Source: JBJEFI01 sp051873875 (GTDB lineage Bacteria > Bacillota > Bacilli > Bacillales > Bacillaceae_G). From it: a DNA stretch of 40,609 nucleotides. The stretch is from positions 1 to 40,609 of the forward strand of contig JBJEFI010000086.1 in the NCBI GenBank assembly GCA_051873875.1. The letters are read 5' to 3'. This document shows, one piece after another, positions 31,961-39,923 of this stretch. A program made the position numbers and the translations under genes. Numbering within the stretch: position 1 is the stretch's first letter; each line of letters opens with the position of its first letter. The notes beneath the pieces were generated by a model that was not told the origin of the DNA, made no database searches, and saw only the letters and a program-made list of their open reading frames with translations.

Positions 31961-32785
31961 TTAATCGGTGTAGATTTGCGCAATTACTTTATTTACTTCG
32001 TCGTTATATTTTCGATGTGTTCGTTGAATTACCCGCTCAAATACCCCATCCATTTCACTTTCAAGTACAGCAATTCCTTCACCTGTAATTCCACCCTTTA
32101 CGCATACTTTTTCTTGTAAAGTAGGTAGTGTGAAAATCCCTTTTTCTAATAATTTTCCCATCCCAATAAACATTTCTGTTGCTAATTGCGTTGCTTGTTC
32201 TTTGGTGATATTTGTTTCGTGAACAGCAGCATCGATGTATTTTTGTAATAAAAAGCTAAAAAAGGCAGGTCCACAGCTTACAATATCAGAAGAAATTCGA
32301 GTAACATCATTTTCAATGATAATTGGTTTCGAAATGGAGCCAAGTAAGTGAGACAAAATTTTTCGCCATTCCTCTCCACATTTTTCATGAAAAGTTAACA
32401 ATGTAACGCCACTTAGTGCCCGATTTGTAATACTTGGAATGGCTCTAGCAATGTGACAAGGAATTAATGAGTAAAGCTGGTGAACATTAATGGGACTTGT
32501 AATAGAGATTAAACATTTATCTTCGGAAAAAGCTGTGGCATGTTGCTTTAACAATGGAGTCATATCATGTGGCTTTATACATAAAAAGATCAAATCGCAT
32601 GTTCGAATAAGTTGAGAAGCTTTTTTGATAACGTGAACTGTTGGATATTGTTCTTGAAAAGCATACGCTTTTTGGATTGTTCGATTAGTAATATATAACT
32701 GTGATGGCGATATAGTCTTTCCCTCAATAAAAGCATCAATTAATATTTTCCCCATATTTCCAGTCCCGATAATTCCAATTTTCAT
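31961..32785 (-). CDS. comER: ComER, pyrroline-5-carboxylate reductase-like protein
   Basis: A 274-residue protein of the ProC family, transcribed away from comEA. It has the dinucleotide-binding IGIIGTGNMGKIL, LIFLCIKPHD, SITSPI and a C-terminal helical part with KGGITGEGIAVLE. In B. subtilis comER is a divergent gene of the comE locus, not needed for competence and linked to sporulation and biofilm in some strains. GGGGGAGG lies before ATG 32785. The key proline-synthesis role is not established. Confidence 0.93.
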   Translation of the reverse strand: MKIGIIGTGNMGKILIDAFIEGKTISPSQLYITNRTIQKAYAFQEQYPTVHVIKKASQLIRTCDLIFLCIKPHDMTPLLKQHATAFSEDKCLISITSPINVHQLYSLIPCHIARAIPSITNRALSGVTLLTFHEKCGEEWRKILSHLLGSISKPIIIENDVTRISSDIVSCGPAFFSFLLQKYIDAAVHETNITKEQATQLATEMFIGMGKLLEKGIFTLPTLQEKVCVKGGITGEGIAVLESEMDGVFERVIQRTHRKYNDEVNKVIAQIYTD

Positions 32786-32806
32786 TATCTATTCCTCCCC
32801 CTTCGA

Positions 32807-32822
32807 TTTTCTAATTAGAAAA
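32807..32822. promoter_or_regulatory. Perfect palindrome upstream of comER
   Basis: TTTTCTAATTAGAAAA, 22 bases before the comER start and in the spacer to comEA. It does not fit the ComK box (AAAA-N5-TTTT). Possible operator. Confidence 0.35.
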
Positions 32823-32951
32823 GAAGTGTTTATCTTTAATGAAATCTCATGTTTGTATAAAGATAAAAGATACAACAACGATATACCCATTTCTCTAAAA
32901 ATTATGATTGGTCATAGTAGATTATGAATAATACATAAGGAGTGAGTTGGA

Positions 32952-33557
32952 TTGAAACAATTCTTTCAACAAGATAAATATAAATTAATAGGGATAGGTG
33001 TTATTTTAATTTGTTTATGTGCTGGATTTTTGTATATAAAAAGAGAAAATCGACAAATAGCAGATGAGGTAAAAATAAGTGGAATGAACGAAACGGTTCA
33101 ACAGGAAGAAGAAGAGCAGAGTAATGAAATTTATGTAGATATTAAAGGTGCTGTGAACAAGGTGGGTGTCTATGCCTTTGAACAAGGAGAACGGGTAAAA
33201 GATGCCGTTGAAAAAGCAGGTGGCTTTCGAGATGATGCTAATTTAAAAAGTGTAAACTTGGCACAATTATTAGAAGATGAAATGGTATTGTATATTCCAA
33301 AGAATGGAGAAGAAACAGATGAAGAGATAGCAATTGAAGGTGTAGGAAGTACAAGTAAAGACGGAAAAATAAATGTGAACAAAGCGGATTCTAATGAGCT
33401 TCAGACAATTCCAGGCATTGGACCGTCAAAAGCGGGAGAAATCATTGCATATCGAGAACAAAATGGGCCATTTAAAACGGTGGAAGACTTACAAAATGTA
33501 AGTGGAATTGGTGAAAAAACAGTTGAAAAGTTAAAGCAATATGTAATTGTAAAATAA
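32952..33557 (+). CDS. comEA: Competence DNA receptor ComEA
   Basis: A 201-residue membrane-anchored DNA-binding protein that receives double-stranded DNA during transformation. There is one N-terminal span (about 11-28), a SLBB-type domain (IYVDIKGAVNKVGVYAFEQGERVKDAVEKAGG), a linker, and a C-terminal helix-hairpin-helix domain (KINVNKADSNELQTIPGIGPSKAGEII and LQNVSGIGEKTVEKL). The start is TTG 32952, eight to nine bases after AAGGAG. It heads comEA-comEB-comEC. Confidence 0.96.
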   Translation: MKQFFQQDKYKLIGIGVILICLCAGFLYIKRENRQIADEVKISGMNETVQQEEEEQSNEIYVDIKGAVNKVGVYAFEQGERVKDAVEKAGGFRDDANLKSVNLAQLLEDEMVLYIPKNGEETDEEIAIEGVGSTSKDGKINVNKADSNELQTIPGIGPSKAGEIIAYREQNGPFKTVEDLQNVSGIGEKTVEKLKQYVIVK

Positions 33558-33622
33558 TAGATATTGACCATACTGATTTTGAACTTTACACTTAATGGGT
33601 GAATAAAAAATGAGGTGAAAAA

Positions 33623-34093
33623 ATGAGTGGGGAACGTATTTCTTGGGATCAATATTTTATGACGCAAAGTCATTTGTTATCTCTTCGTAGCACGTGTGCT
33701 CGATTGATGGTGGGGGCTACGATTGTTCGAGATAATCGTATAATCGCTGGGGGCTATAATGGCTCAACGGCAGGGAGTGTTCATTGTATTGATGAGGGAT
33801 GTTATGTTATTGATCATCACTGTGTTCGAACAATCCATGCGGAGATGAATGCCATCCTACAATGTGCCAAATTTGGGGTGAAAACAGAAGGTGCAGTCAT
33901 TTACGTGACCCATTTTCCGTGTCTTCATTGCTGTAAGTCAATTATTCAAGCGGGGATAAAAGGAGTATTTTACGCAGAGGATTACAAAAATCACCCTTAT
34001 GCCATTGAATTGTTTCAACAAGCTGGCGTGAAGATGAAAAAGGTGCCATTGCAATATGTGGTCAAGCCGATTGATGCTGTTGAATCAAAGTAA
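33623..34093 (+). CDS. comEB: dCMP deaminase-like protein ComEB
   Basis: A 156-residue zinc-dependent deaminase. The zinc ligands and catalytic Glu are in TIHAEMNAI and HFPCLHCCK; GGYNGSTAGSVHC is the substrate loop. The family converts dCMP to dUMP; in B. subtilis ComEB is also needed to place ComGA at the pole. It is somewhat shorter than the B. subtilis protein (189 residues as I recall). The end overlaps comEC. Confidence 0.93.
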   Translation: MSGERISWDQYFMTQSHLLSLRSTCARLMVGATIVRDNRIIAGGYNGSTAGSVHCIDEGCYVIDHHCVRTIHAEMNAILQCAKFGVKTEGAVIYVTHFPCLHCCKSIIQAGIKGVFYAEDYKNHPYAIELFQQAGVKMKKVPLQYVVKPIDAVESK

Positions 34094-36371
34094 AGGGAAG
34101 CTTATTTTCGTTGCAATTTCATGTTTACTTGGAGTTGCAACGATCCTTTCTAGTTATTTCTTCTTCGTATTAATCCCCATATATACTGCGTACCTTTTTC
34201 GTTATCAAGGTATAAAAATAGCCACTCTCTCCGTTTGTATGTGTATCTTTAGTTTTTGCTGTAGCTTCTTTATACATAACAGTAATCAAACGATTTTAAA
34301 TGAAAAGATGACAACTTTTTTCGGGTACATTAAAGATGATTTGAAAATAAATGGTGATAGTCTTTCTTTTGTTCTTGAGAGTGAAGAACAAGAACAGATA
34401 ATCGTCTTTTATCGGTTAAAAACAGAGCTAGAAAAAGAAAAAGCAAAGGAACTTCAATATGGTCGTTATATACGTCTAAAAGGGGAGTTATCCCGTCCAA
34501 ATGGTCAACGAATACCGAATGGATTTGATTATGAAGCATACTTAAAACGAAATGGAATTCATTGGATGATGTCGGCGAAAGAATTAGTATTGTTTGAACA
34601 GGTACATACTAATCCATTGCTGATGTTAAAGAATTTTCGTCAAAAGATGATTAATCATGTAGAAGAAACGTATCGACCTTTGCCAGCTTCTTTTATTCAA
34701 GCTTTAGTATTTGGGCATGTGAATGAAATCGATAATCAGATTCAAGACCAATACGAAACATATGGTTTAAGTCATTTATTAGCTATTTCAGGTTCTCATT
34801 TCACACTGTTAATTGGAGCCGTTAGCTTAGGACTATGGCGTTTAGGTGTTACACGTGAAAAAACGATTTATATCCTTTGTATCCTCATTCCACTTTACGC
34901 AGTTTTAGCAGGAGCTGCGCCGTCTGTTATTCGTGCTGCTTTTTCTGGAACGATTGTTGTTTTTTCATTATTATTTCAACGAAAAGATACCGCATTAGAC
35001 GTATTAAGTGTGGTCTTTATTGTTTTGTTAATGATTCATCCTTCTTATTTAGTTGATGTTGGATTTCAGTTATCTTTTGCTGTTAGTGCTTCCTTAATTA
35101 TTTCCTCTGAACGACTGTTGAAAGGGGAATATTCCTATCTTCAACTAACTTTTTATGTAACCATTATCTCTCAACTTTCCTCTCTTCCGATTGTGTTATA
35201 TCATTTCTATGAAATTTCTCCTTATAGCCTGTTGTTAAATTTATTTTTTATTCCTTTTCTTTCATTTAGTATTCTTCCTCTTTGTATTATTGCTACCCTT
35301 TTTTATTGGACGTCTATTTCTTCACTGCTAAATCTTATCCTTGAATATATCTTACAGCTTGCTCATCAATTGCTATCTTTTTGTGAATTGTTGCCTTTTG
35401 GAACGATTGTTTTTGGAACGTTTTCCATTTTGTTAGGGACTTGTTTAGTAGCAAGTGTTTATTACCTCTTTCTTTGTTGGGAAAGGGGGGATGTGAAAAG
35501 AGGGGGATGGCCCATAGTTGTAGTATTAGTATTACTTTATATTAGTCCATTTTTACGAATAGAAGGGGTTGTTACATTTTTAGATGTTGGTCAGGGAGAT
35601 TGTATTGTTATTGAACTACCTTTTAGAAAAGGTGTTTATGTTATCGATACAGGTGGTTCGCTCCCTTTTCAAAAAGAAGAATGGCAAGAAAAAAGAGAAG
35701 CTTATCATGTTGCTGAAAAAGTTATTGCTCCTTATTTAAAATCGAGAGGAATTCATACAATTGATAAGTTAATTTTAAGTCATGGTGATTATGATCATAT
35801 GGGAGAAGCAGTGACCTTGATGGATGAATTACAAATTAAAGAAATTATTGTAGGAAAAAAAGAAAAAAGACCTGATTTAGAAAAAGAAGTTATTACGAAG
35901 GCGTTGCAAAAGGGAATAGATGTAGTAGAAGTTAAGAGTGGAATGAGTTGGACAGAAGGGAATTTCCAATTTTCTGTGCTTGGGCCTTATGAAGCGATTG
36001 GTGAAGAAAATAATCAATCTATTGTTCTTCATACGAAGTTAGGTGGAGCTTCCTTTTTATTTACAGGGGACCTAGAGGAAGATGGGGAAAAGTGGCTAGT
36101 AGATGCCTATCCTAACCTAGATGTGGATGTATTAAAGATTGGACATCATGGCAGTAAAAGTTCTACTACACAACAATTACTAGAACAATACAATCCTCAG
36201 ATTGGAATTATTTCCGTTGGACAAAACAATCGATATAATCATCCCAATGTAGATGTGCTAAAACGTTTAGAGGAACAAAATGTATTTATTTTTCGAACAG
36301 ATGAAGATGGAAGTGTGCAATATATTTTTAGGAAAAAAGGAACCTTTCAAAAGATGTTGCATACTCTATAG
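34056..36371 (+). CDS. comEC: DNA-uptake channel ComEC
   Basis: A 771-residue polytopic protein that carries single-stranded DNA across the membrane in transformation. Two or three N-terminal spans, an external OB-fold-like segment (YGRYIRLKGELSRPNG), the competence domain with HLLAISGSHFTLLIG and many spans, and a C-terminal metallo-beta-lactamase domain (FLDVGQGDCIVIE, SHGDYDHMGEA, IGHHGSKSS) that may degrade the second strand. ATG 34056 has AAGGTG ten bases before it and overlaps comEB by 38 bases; ATG 34074 is also possible. All metal-binding motifs are present. Confidence 0.95.
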   Translation: MWSSRLMLLNQSKGKLIFVAISCLLGVATILSSYFFFVLIPIYTAYLFRYQGIKIATLSVCMCIFSFCCSFFIHNSNQTILNEKMTTFFGYIKDDLKINGDSLSFVLESEEQEQIIVFYRLKTELEKEKAKELQYGRYIRLKGELSRPNGQRIPNGFDYEAYLKRNGIHWMMSAKELVLFEQVHTNPLLMLKNFRQKMINHVEETYRPLPASFIQALVFGHVNEIDNQIQDQYETYGLSHLLAISGSHFTLLIGAVSLGLWRLGVTREKTIYILCILIPLYAVLAGAAPSVIRAAFSGTIVVFSLLFQRKDTALDVLSVVFIVLLMIHPSYLVDVGFQLSFAVSASLIISSERLLKGEYSYLQLTFYVTIISQLSSLPIVLYHFYEISPYSLLLNLFFIPFLSFSILPLCIIATLFYWTSISSLLNLILEYILQLAHQLLSFCELLPFGTIVFGTFSILLGTCLVASVYYLFLCWERGDVKRGGWPIVVVLVLLYISPFLRIEGVVTFLDVGQGDCIVIELPFRKGVYVIDTGGSLPFQKEEWQEKREAYHVAEKVIAPYLKSRGIHTIDKLILSHGDYDHMGEAVTLMDELQIKEIIVGKKEKRPDLEKEVITKALQKGIDVVEVKSGMSWTEGNFQFSVLGPYEAIGEENNQSIVLHTKLGGASFLFTGDLEEDGEKWLVDAYPNLDVDVLKIGHHGSKSSTTQQLLEQYNPQIGIISVGQNNRYNHPNVDVLKRLEEQNVFIFRTDEDGSVQYIFRKKGTFQKMLHTL

Positions 36372-36378
36372 CAAATAG

Positions 36379-36409
36379 AAAAAAGACCGAGAAAGTCTCA
36401 GCCTTTTTT
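36379..36409 (+). terminator. Imperfect terminator between comEC and yqzM
   Basis: AAAAAGACCGAGA and TCTCAGCCTTTTTT pair with two mismatches, then T. It also ends two bases from the yqzM stop. Confidence 0.65.
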
Positions 36410-36411
36410 CA

Positions 36412-36543
36412 TTAGCTAATTAATTTAATTACAGTTGCGATGATAAAAAGGGTAGCGAAAAATCCAAAGGATACGCCAAATCCTACCCCAGAATCAATAG
36501 CGTCATTACGTTTACATTGTACATTTTGTTCAAATTCATTCAT
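36412..36543 (-). CDS. yqzM: YqzM family small membrane protein
   Basis: A 43-residue peptide: MNEFEQNVQCKRNDAIDSGV at the start, then one membrane span (GVSFGFFATLFIIATVIKLIS). It is nearly identical to B. subtilis YqzM, which sits in the same place between comEC and holA. No function is known. GGAGGGG lies seven bases before ATG 36543. Confidence 0.93.
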   Translation of the reverse strand: MNEFEQNVQCKRNDAIDSGVGFGVSFGFFATLFIIATVIKLIS

Positions 36544-36686
36544 TGAAAACCCCTCCGTTTCGAGTCTAGTATACATTAATTTTTAGAAGAATTCTATTAT
36601 TCTAAATTATGAATAAGAGCATATGAATTTTATCTTTTTCATACTTACAAGTTTAAAAGCGAATTTCCGGTTTTTTACTTATAAGC

Positions 36687-36757
36687 CGTTGATCGCTTGA
36701 ATCCATGGGCTTGCGATTCAACGTTTTATATAAATGGGAGCTACATTTGTAGCTCCC
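36687..36757. other. Structured spacer upstream of holA
   Basis: Two hairpins in the 293-base yqzM-holA spacer. The first pairs CGTTGATCGC (36687-36696) with GCGATTCAACG (36713-36723), with one bulged base. The second is GGGAGCTACA, TT, TGTAGCTCCC (36736-36757), perfect. Neither is followed by a T run on either strand, so they do not look like terminators. I see no known riboswitch pattern. Confidence 0.5.
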
Positions 36758-36836
36758 CTATTCACGTTGGGCTCTTGTATATTTTGGCTGTTCATGTCAA
36801 TATAAGAATGAACATAAAAAAAGGAAGTTAGATAAA

Positions 36837-37850
36837 ATGAGGAATGATATACATAAGAAAATAGAAAAAGGGCAGTTTGATTCTGTTTATGTACTTTATG
36901 GGACAGAATCTTATTTTTTAGAAGAAACACTGCACTTATTAATTAATAATGGGTTAGAAGAGGATGAGAAAGAATTCAACTTGCTTCAATATGATTTAGA
37001 TGAACAGTATCTAGAAGAAGCCATTGAAGACGCAAGTACACCGCCGTTTTTTGGTGAACGGAAAGTAGTGATTGTGAAGAATGCTTTGTTTTTGACAGGG
37101 CAAAAAGAGAAGCTTGCTCAAAATGTGACAACATTAGCTAACTATTTAGAAAATCCAGCCCCATTTACAATTGTTATTTTTCTTGTGCCATATGAAAAAT
37201 TAGATGAGCGAAAAAAAATAACAAAAGCAATGAAGCAACATAGCGCCGTTGTTCAATGTAATCAATTAGACCAGCAGGGGATAAAAGAGTGGATAAAAAT
37301 GCGTTGTCATACATATGGCATTTCAATTGAGGAAAGCGCAATTGAGATGTTACTTGCATTAGTTGGAAACAATATGCTGATGATGGAACAAGAGTTTGAA
37401 AAGCTTCAATTATATGTTGGCGAAAATGGCACTGTAACAGAAGATGTTGTCACACTACTTGTTTCCAAATCTGTTGAACAAAATGTGTTTATGCTTGTAG
37501 AAAAAGTGCTACAAGGAAACGTCAAAGAGGGATTAAATATTTTAAAGGATTTATTGAATCGTCAAGAAGAGCCGATTAAAATTCTTGCCTTATTTGCTTC
37601 TCAATTTCGATTGTTATATGGAACAAAGGAATTGGCCGATATTGGCTATGGGCAAAATCAAATTGCTTCTCATCTAGGTGTCCATCCTTACCGAGTAAAG
37701 CTAGCATTAGGACAAGTTCGACATTATTCAAAGGATTATTTGCGAAATGTCGTAAAAAAATTAGCTCAAGCTGATTATGAAATGAAAACAGGGAAGTTAG
37801 ATAAAAAATTAATTTTGGAATTATTTATTGTTAATTTAGGGAAACGATAA
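36837..37850 (+). CDS. holA: DNA polymerase III subunit delta
   Basis: A 337-residue clamp-loader subunit (YqeN) that opens the beta sliding clamp. VYVLYGTESYFLEETL at the start and TPPFFGERKVVIVKNALF in the AAA-like domain are typical, as is the C-terminal KILALFASQFRLLYGTKEL and HPYRVKLALGQVRHYS. ATG 36837 follows AAGGAAG by about ten bases. It is followed by a long terminator, then the scaffold gap. Confidence 0.95.
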   Translation: MRNDIHKKIEKGQFDSVYVLYGTESYFLEETLHLLINNGLEEDEKEFNLLQYDLDEQYLEEAIEDASTPPFFGERKVVIVKNALFLTGQKEKLAQNVTTLANYLENPAPFTIVIFLVPYEKLDERKKITKAMKQHSAVVQCNQLDQQGIKEWIKMRCHTYGISIEESAIEMLLALVGNNMLMMEQEFEKLQLYVGENGTVTEDVVTLLVSKSVEQNVFMLVEKVLQGNVKEGLNILKDLLNRQEEPIKILALFASQFRLLYGTKELADIGYGQNQIASHLGVHPYRVKLALGQVRHYSKDYLRNVVKKLAQADYEMKTGKLDKKLILELFIVNLGKR

Positions 37851-37851
37851 G

Positions 37852-37902
37852 AAAAAAGCTATTGCAGTAACGAAGGAAAAACGTTATTGCAATAGCTTTT
37901 TT
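37852..37902 (+). terminator. Long terminator of holA
   Basis: The arm starting AAAAAAGCTATTGCAG (37852) pairs with the arm ending GCAATAGCTTTTTT (37902) over about 20 bp with one G-T pair, loop AAGGAAAAA. The sequence stops here at the gap. Confidence 0.9.
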
Positions 37903-38002
37903 NNNNNNNNNNNNNNNNNNNNNNNNNNNNNNNNNNNNNNNNNNNNNNNNNNNNNNNNNNNNNNNNNNNNNNNNNNNNNNNNNNNNNNNNNNNNNNNNNN
38001 NN
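37903..38002. other. Scaffold gap of 100 N
   Basis: Exactly 100 N, a conventional placeholder, so the real length of missing sequence is unknown. It breaks the holA-rpsT spacer and interrupts a possible small minus-strand gene. Confidence 0.99.
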
Positions 38003-38055
38003 ATTAATATAGCTAATGCACATGTACCCCAAAAGATGATACCTAGCCATGTCAT
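38003..38055 (-). CDS. Possible small membrane protein, truncated by the gap
   Basis: Minus-strand ATG 38055 opens a hydrophobic frame, MTWLGIIFWGTCALAIL, which runs into the N gap. A frame start at 38070 (MGCINM) is also possible. The ribosome site (GATGGGATG) is poor. It may be a short membrane peptide or chance. I do not recognise it. Confidence 0.3.
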
Positions 38056-38105
38056 ATTTATGCATCCCATCTTTTTTAAGAAAACTGGATATATTTATCC
38101 CGTTC

Positions 38106-38149
38106 TGACTGCCACTAAGACTCCCGCTGGTGGAAGTTTCACTTTATTA
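38106..38149 (-). repeat. Dispersed intergenic repeat, copy R5
   Basis: Ends with TGGAAGTTTCACTTTATTA (38131-38149), identical over 19 bases to R2. The proximal half (TGACTGCCACTAAGACTCCC) differs from R2 and R4, so R5 is a variant or shares only one end. Confidence 0.65.
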
Positions 38150-38213
38150 TATACTAAAGTTTGAATATTTTGAATATTTTCACAAGAAAAAGCCAAAATG
38201 ATGATGAAAACAG

Positions 38214-38245
38214 AAAAAAAGCCATGAATCGAATTCATGGCTTTT
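38214..38245. terminator. Bidirectional hairpin downstream of rpsT
   Basis: AAAAA, GCCATGAAT, loop CGA, ATTCATGGC, TTTT. It is the outer of two tandem hairpins after rpsT. Confidence 0.8.
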
Positions 38246-38252
38246 ATGCGCG

Positions 38253-38278
38253 AAAAAAAATTCCCGGGAATTTTTTTT
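38253..38278 (-). terminator. Terminator of rpsT, perfect 26-bp palindrome
   Basis: Eight A, TTCCCGGGAA, eight T: the sequence is its own reverse complement. It starts one base after the rpsT stop codon. Confidence 0.88.
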
Positions 38279-38279
38279 A

Positions 38280-38537
38280 TTATGCGTTAACTTTTTTAGC
38301 TAAACGAGACTTTGTACGAGCAGCTGCGTTTTTGTGGATTAAACCTTTAGATGCAGCTTTGTCTAATTTCTTAGCAGCTGTGTTTAATTCAACTTTTGCT
38401 TGCTCTAATTCGTTAGATGCTACTAAAGCTTCTACTTTCTTAACAGCAGTACGCATGTCAGATTTAGCAGCAGCGTTTTGTGCACGACGAGCTTCGTTTG
38501 TTTTTACGCGTTTAATAGCTGATTTAATATTTGGCAT
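38280..38537 (-). CDS. rpsT: 30S ribosomal protein S20
   Basis: An 85-residue basic protein, MPNIKSAIKRVKTNEARRAQ at the start and LIHKNAAARTKSRLAKKVNA at the end, matching S20 in full. S20 binds 16S rRNA early in 30S assembly. GGGAGGTG lies seven bases before ATG 38537. It is transcribed against holA and gpr, the usual Bacillus arrangement. Confidence 0.97.
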   Translation of the reverse strand: MPNIKSAIKRVKTNEARRAQNAAAKSDMRTAVKKVEALVASNELEQAKVELNTAAKKLDKAASKGLIHKNAAARTKSRLAKKVNA

Positions 38538-38598
38538 TCTTTTCACCTCCCTGAGGTTTTGGGCATAATCATCCCAATCAATCAATAGAACATGAGTT

Positions 38599-38627
38599 AT
38601 TCTATCAAAGACGAACACTTTTTGCAA
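38599..38627 (-). promoter_or_regulatory. Sigma-A promoter of rpsT
   Basis: On the minus strand TTGCAA (38627-38622) and TAGAAT (38604-38599) are 17 bases apart. The leader to rpsT is about 55 bases and can form small GGG/CCC and CCT/AGG helices. Confidence 0.65.
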
Positions 38628-38677
38628 GAAAATATTATAGGATTTTTACAAGAAGTAGTAAGATATTGGCTGATTTT

Positions 38678-38708
38678 TGAATAGTAGTTTTTATATTTGG
38701 AAAAAATA
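38678..38708 (+). promoter_or_regulatory. Candidate sigma-G promoter of gpr
   Basis: TGAATA (38678-38683) matches the sigma-G -35 element; AAAAATA 18 bases later matches only four of seven positions of CATACTA. gpr is a forespore gene in relatives. Confidence 0.35.
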
Positions 38709-38739
38709 GTAGTTATTCTTACGTTGGAGGATGAGTGAA

Positions 38740-39837
38740 ATGGGTGAAATTGATTTAAGTGCATATCGTGTCCGAACAGACCTAGCAGTCGAGGCACATG
38801 AAATGGAAAAAGAGCAAACGACACAGTCGACTATTCAAGGGATTGTTGTAAAGGAACGAGAAGAAGAGGGAATGAAAATTTCACTTGTAACAATTGATGA
38901 GAGTGGGAGCGAACAAATTGGTAAGAAAGCGGGGAATTATTTAACGATAGAAGTACAAGGCATTCGTAATCAAGATACGGAACTACAAAAAAAGGTAGAA
39001 CAACTTTTTGCAAAAGAATTTCATTCCTTTTTGAAAATGGCAAATATAAAAGAAGATGCAAGTTGTTTAGTCGTAGGACTTGGTAATATAAATGTGACAC
39101 CAGACGCATTGGGTCCAATTGTATGTGAAAATTTATTAATCACTCGTCATATTTTTAAATTACAACCAGAAAATATTGAAGAAGGGTATCGTTCGGTCAG
39201 TGCTGTTGCACCTGGGGTAATGGGGATGACAGGAATTGAAACGAGCGATATTATTTTGGGAATTATTGAAAAAGTAAAGCCTGATTTCGTCATTGCCATT
39301 GATGCATTAGCTGCTCGTAACATCGAACGAGTAAATACAACGATTCAAATATCGGATACAGGAATTCACCCTGGCTCTGGTGTAGGGAATAAACGAAAAG
39401 AGTTAAGCAAAGAAACATTGGGAATTCCTGTTATTGCTATCGGTGTTCCGACTGTTGTTGATGCAGTCGCGATTACAAGCGATACAATCGATTATTTATT
39501 AAAACATTTTGGTCGTGAAATGAAAGAAGGGAACAAACCATCTCGTGCGTTAGTACCTGCTGGCTTTACATTTGGAGAGAAAAAGAAATTAACGGATGAA
39601 GATATGCCTGATGAAAAGACACGTCAGACGTTAATGGGAGCGGTCGGTACATTAGAAGAAAATGAAAAACGAAAGTTAATTTATGAAGTGTTGGCCCCAC
39701 TTGGTCATAATTTGATGGTGACCCCAAAAGAAGTAGACACATTTATTGAAGAAATGGCAAATGTCATTGCTGAAGGATTAAATGCTGCCTTACATCAAGC
39801 CATCGATCAAGATGATACAGGGGCGTATACCCATTAA
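38740..39837 (+). CDS. gpr: Germination protease GPR
   Basis: A 365-residue zymogen that cuts small acid-soluble spore proteins at germination. The N-terminus (MGEIDLSAYRVRTDLAVEAH) includes the pro-peptide and the VRTD/LAVEA site where the precursor is cut in B. megaterium. Conserved blocks DASCLVVGLGN, VTPDALGP, APGVMGMTGIETSDII, AIDALAARNIERVNTTIQI and HPGSGVGNKR are intact. ATG 38740 is nine bases after GGAGG; ATG 38731 directly abuts it. In relatives spoIIP follows; here it does not. Confidence 0.96.
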   Translation: MGEIDLSAYRVRTDLAVEAHEMEKEQTTQSTIQGIVVKEREEEGMKISLVTIDESGSEQIGKKAGNYLTIEVQGIRNQDTELQKKVEQLFAKEFHSFLKMANIKEDASCLVVGLGNINVTPDALGPIVCENLLITRHIFKLQPENIEEGYRSVSAVAPGVMGMTGIETSDIILGIIEKVKPDFVIAIDALAARNIERVNTTIQISDTGIHPGSGVGNKRKELSKETLGIPVIAIGVPTVVDAVAITSDTIDYLLKHFGREMKEGNKPSRALVPAGFTFGEKKKLTDEDMPDEKTRQTLMGAVGTLEENEKRKLIYEVLAPLGHNLMVTPKEVDTFIEEMANVIAEGLNAALHQAIDQDDTGAYTH

Positions 39838-39860
39838 AGGAGTTCTAAAAAGGATAAGTT

Positions 39861-39917
39861 ATGCATATGTTACGTGTAAAAAGATATAAGGGACAGGCTC
39901 TATATAGAGGAGGATGA
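39861..39917 (+). CDS. 18-codon frame in place of spoIIP
   Basis: AAAGGAT precedes ATG 39861, which opens MHMLRVKRYKGQALYRGG and stops at 39917, with the yqxA ribosome site (GAGGAGGA) inside its last codons. It may be a leader peptide coupling translation to yqxA, or the remnant of the 5' end of a deleted spoIIP. It is very short, so it could also be chance. Confidence 0.35.
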   Translation: MHMLRVKRYKGQALYRGG

Positions 39918-39923
39918 AAATAA

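Noticed and set aside
34056..34093. The comEB/comEC overlap considered as a frameshift or fusion
   Set aside because: Both proteins are full length with intact motifs. A short overlap with internal start is a normal coupled arrangement.
36718..36930. Minus-strand frame of 70 codons over the start of holA
   Set aside because: It overlaps holA, has no ribosome site, and its end is merely the hairpin at 36736-36757.
38253..38278. The 26-bp perfect palindrome considered as a recombination or attachment site
   Set aside because: It lies one base from the rpsT stop, with A and T runs on either side, exactly as an intrinsic terminator; no integrase is near.
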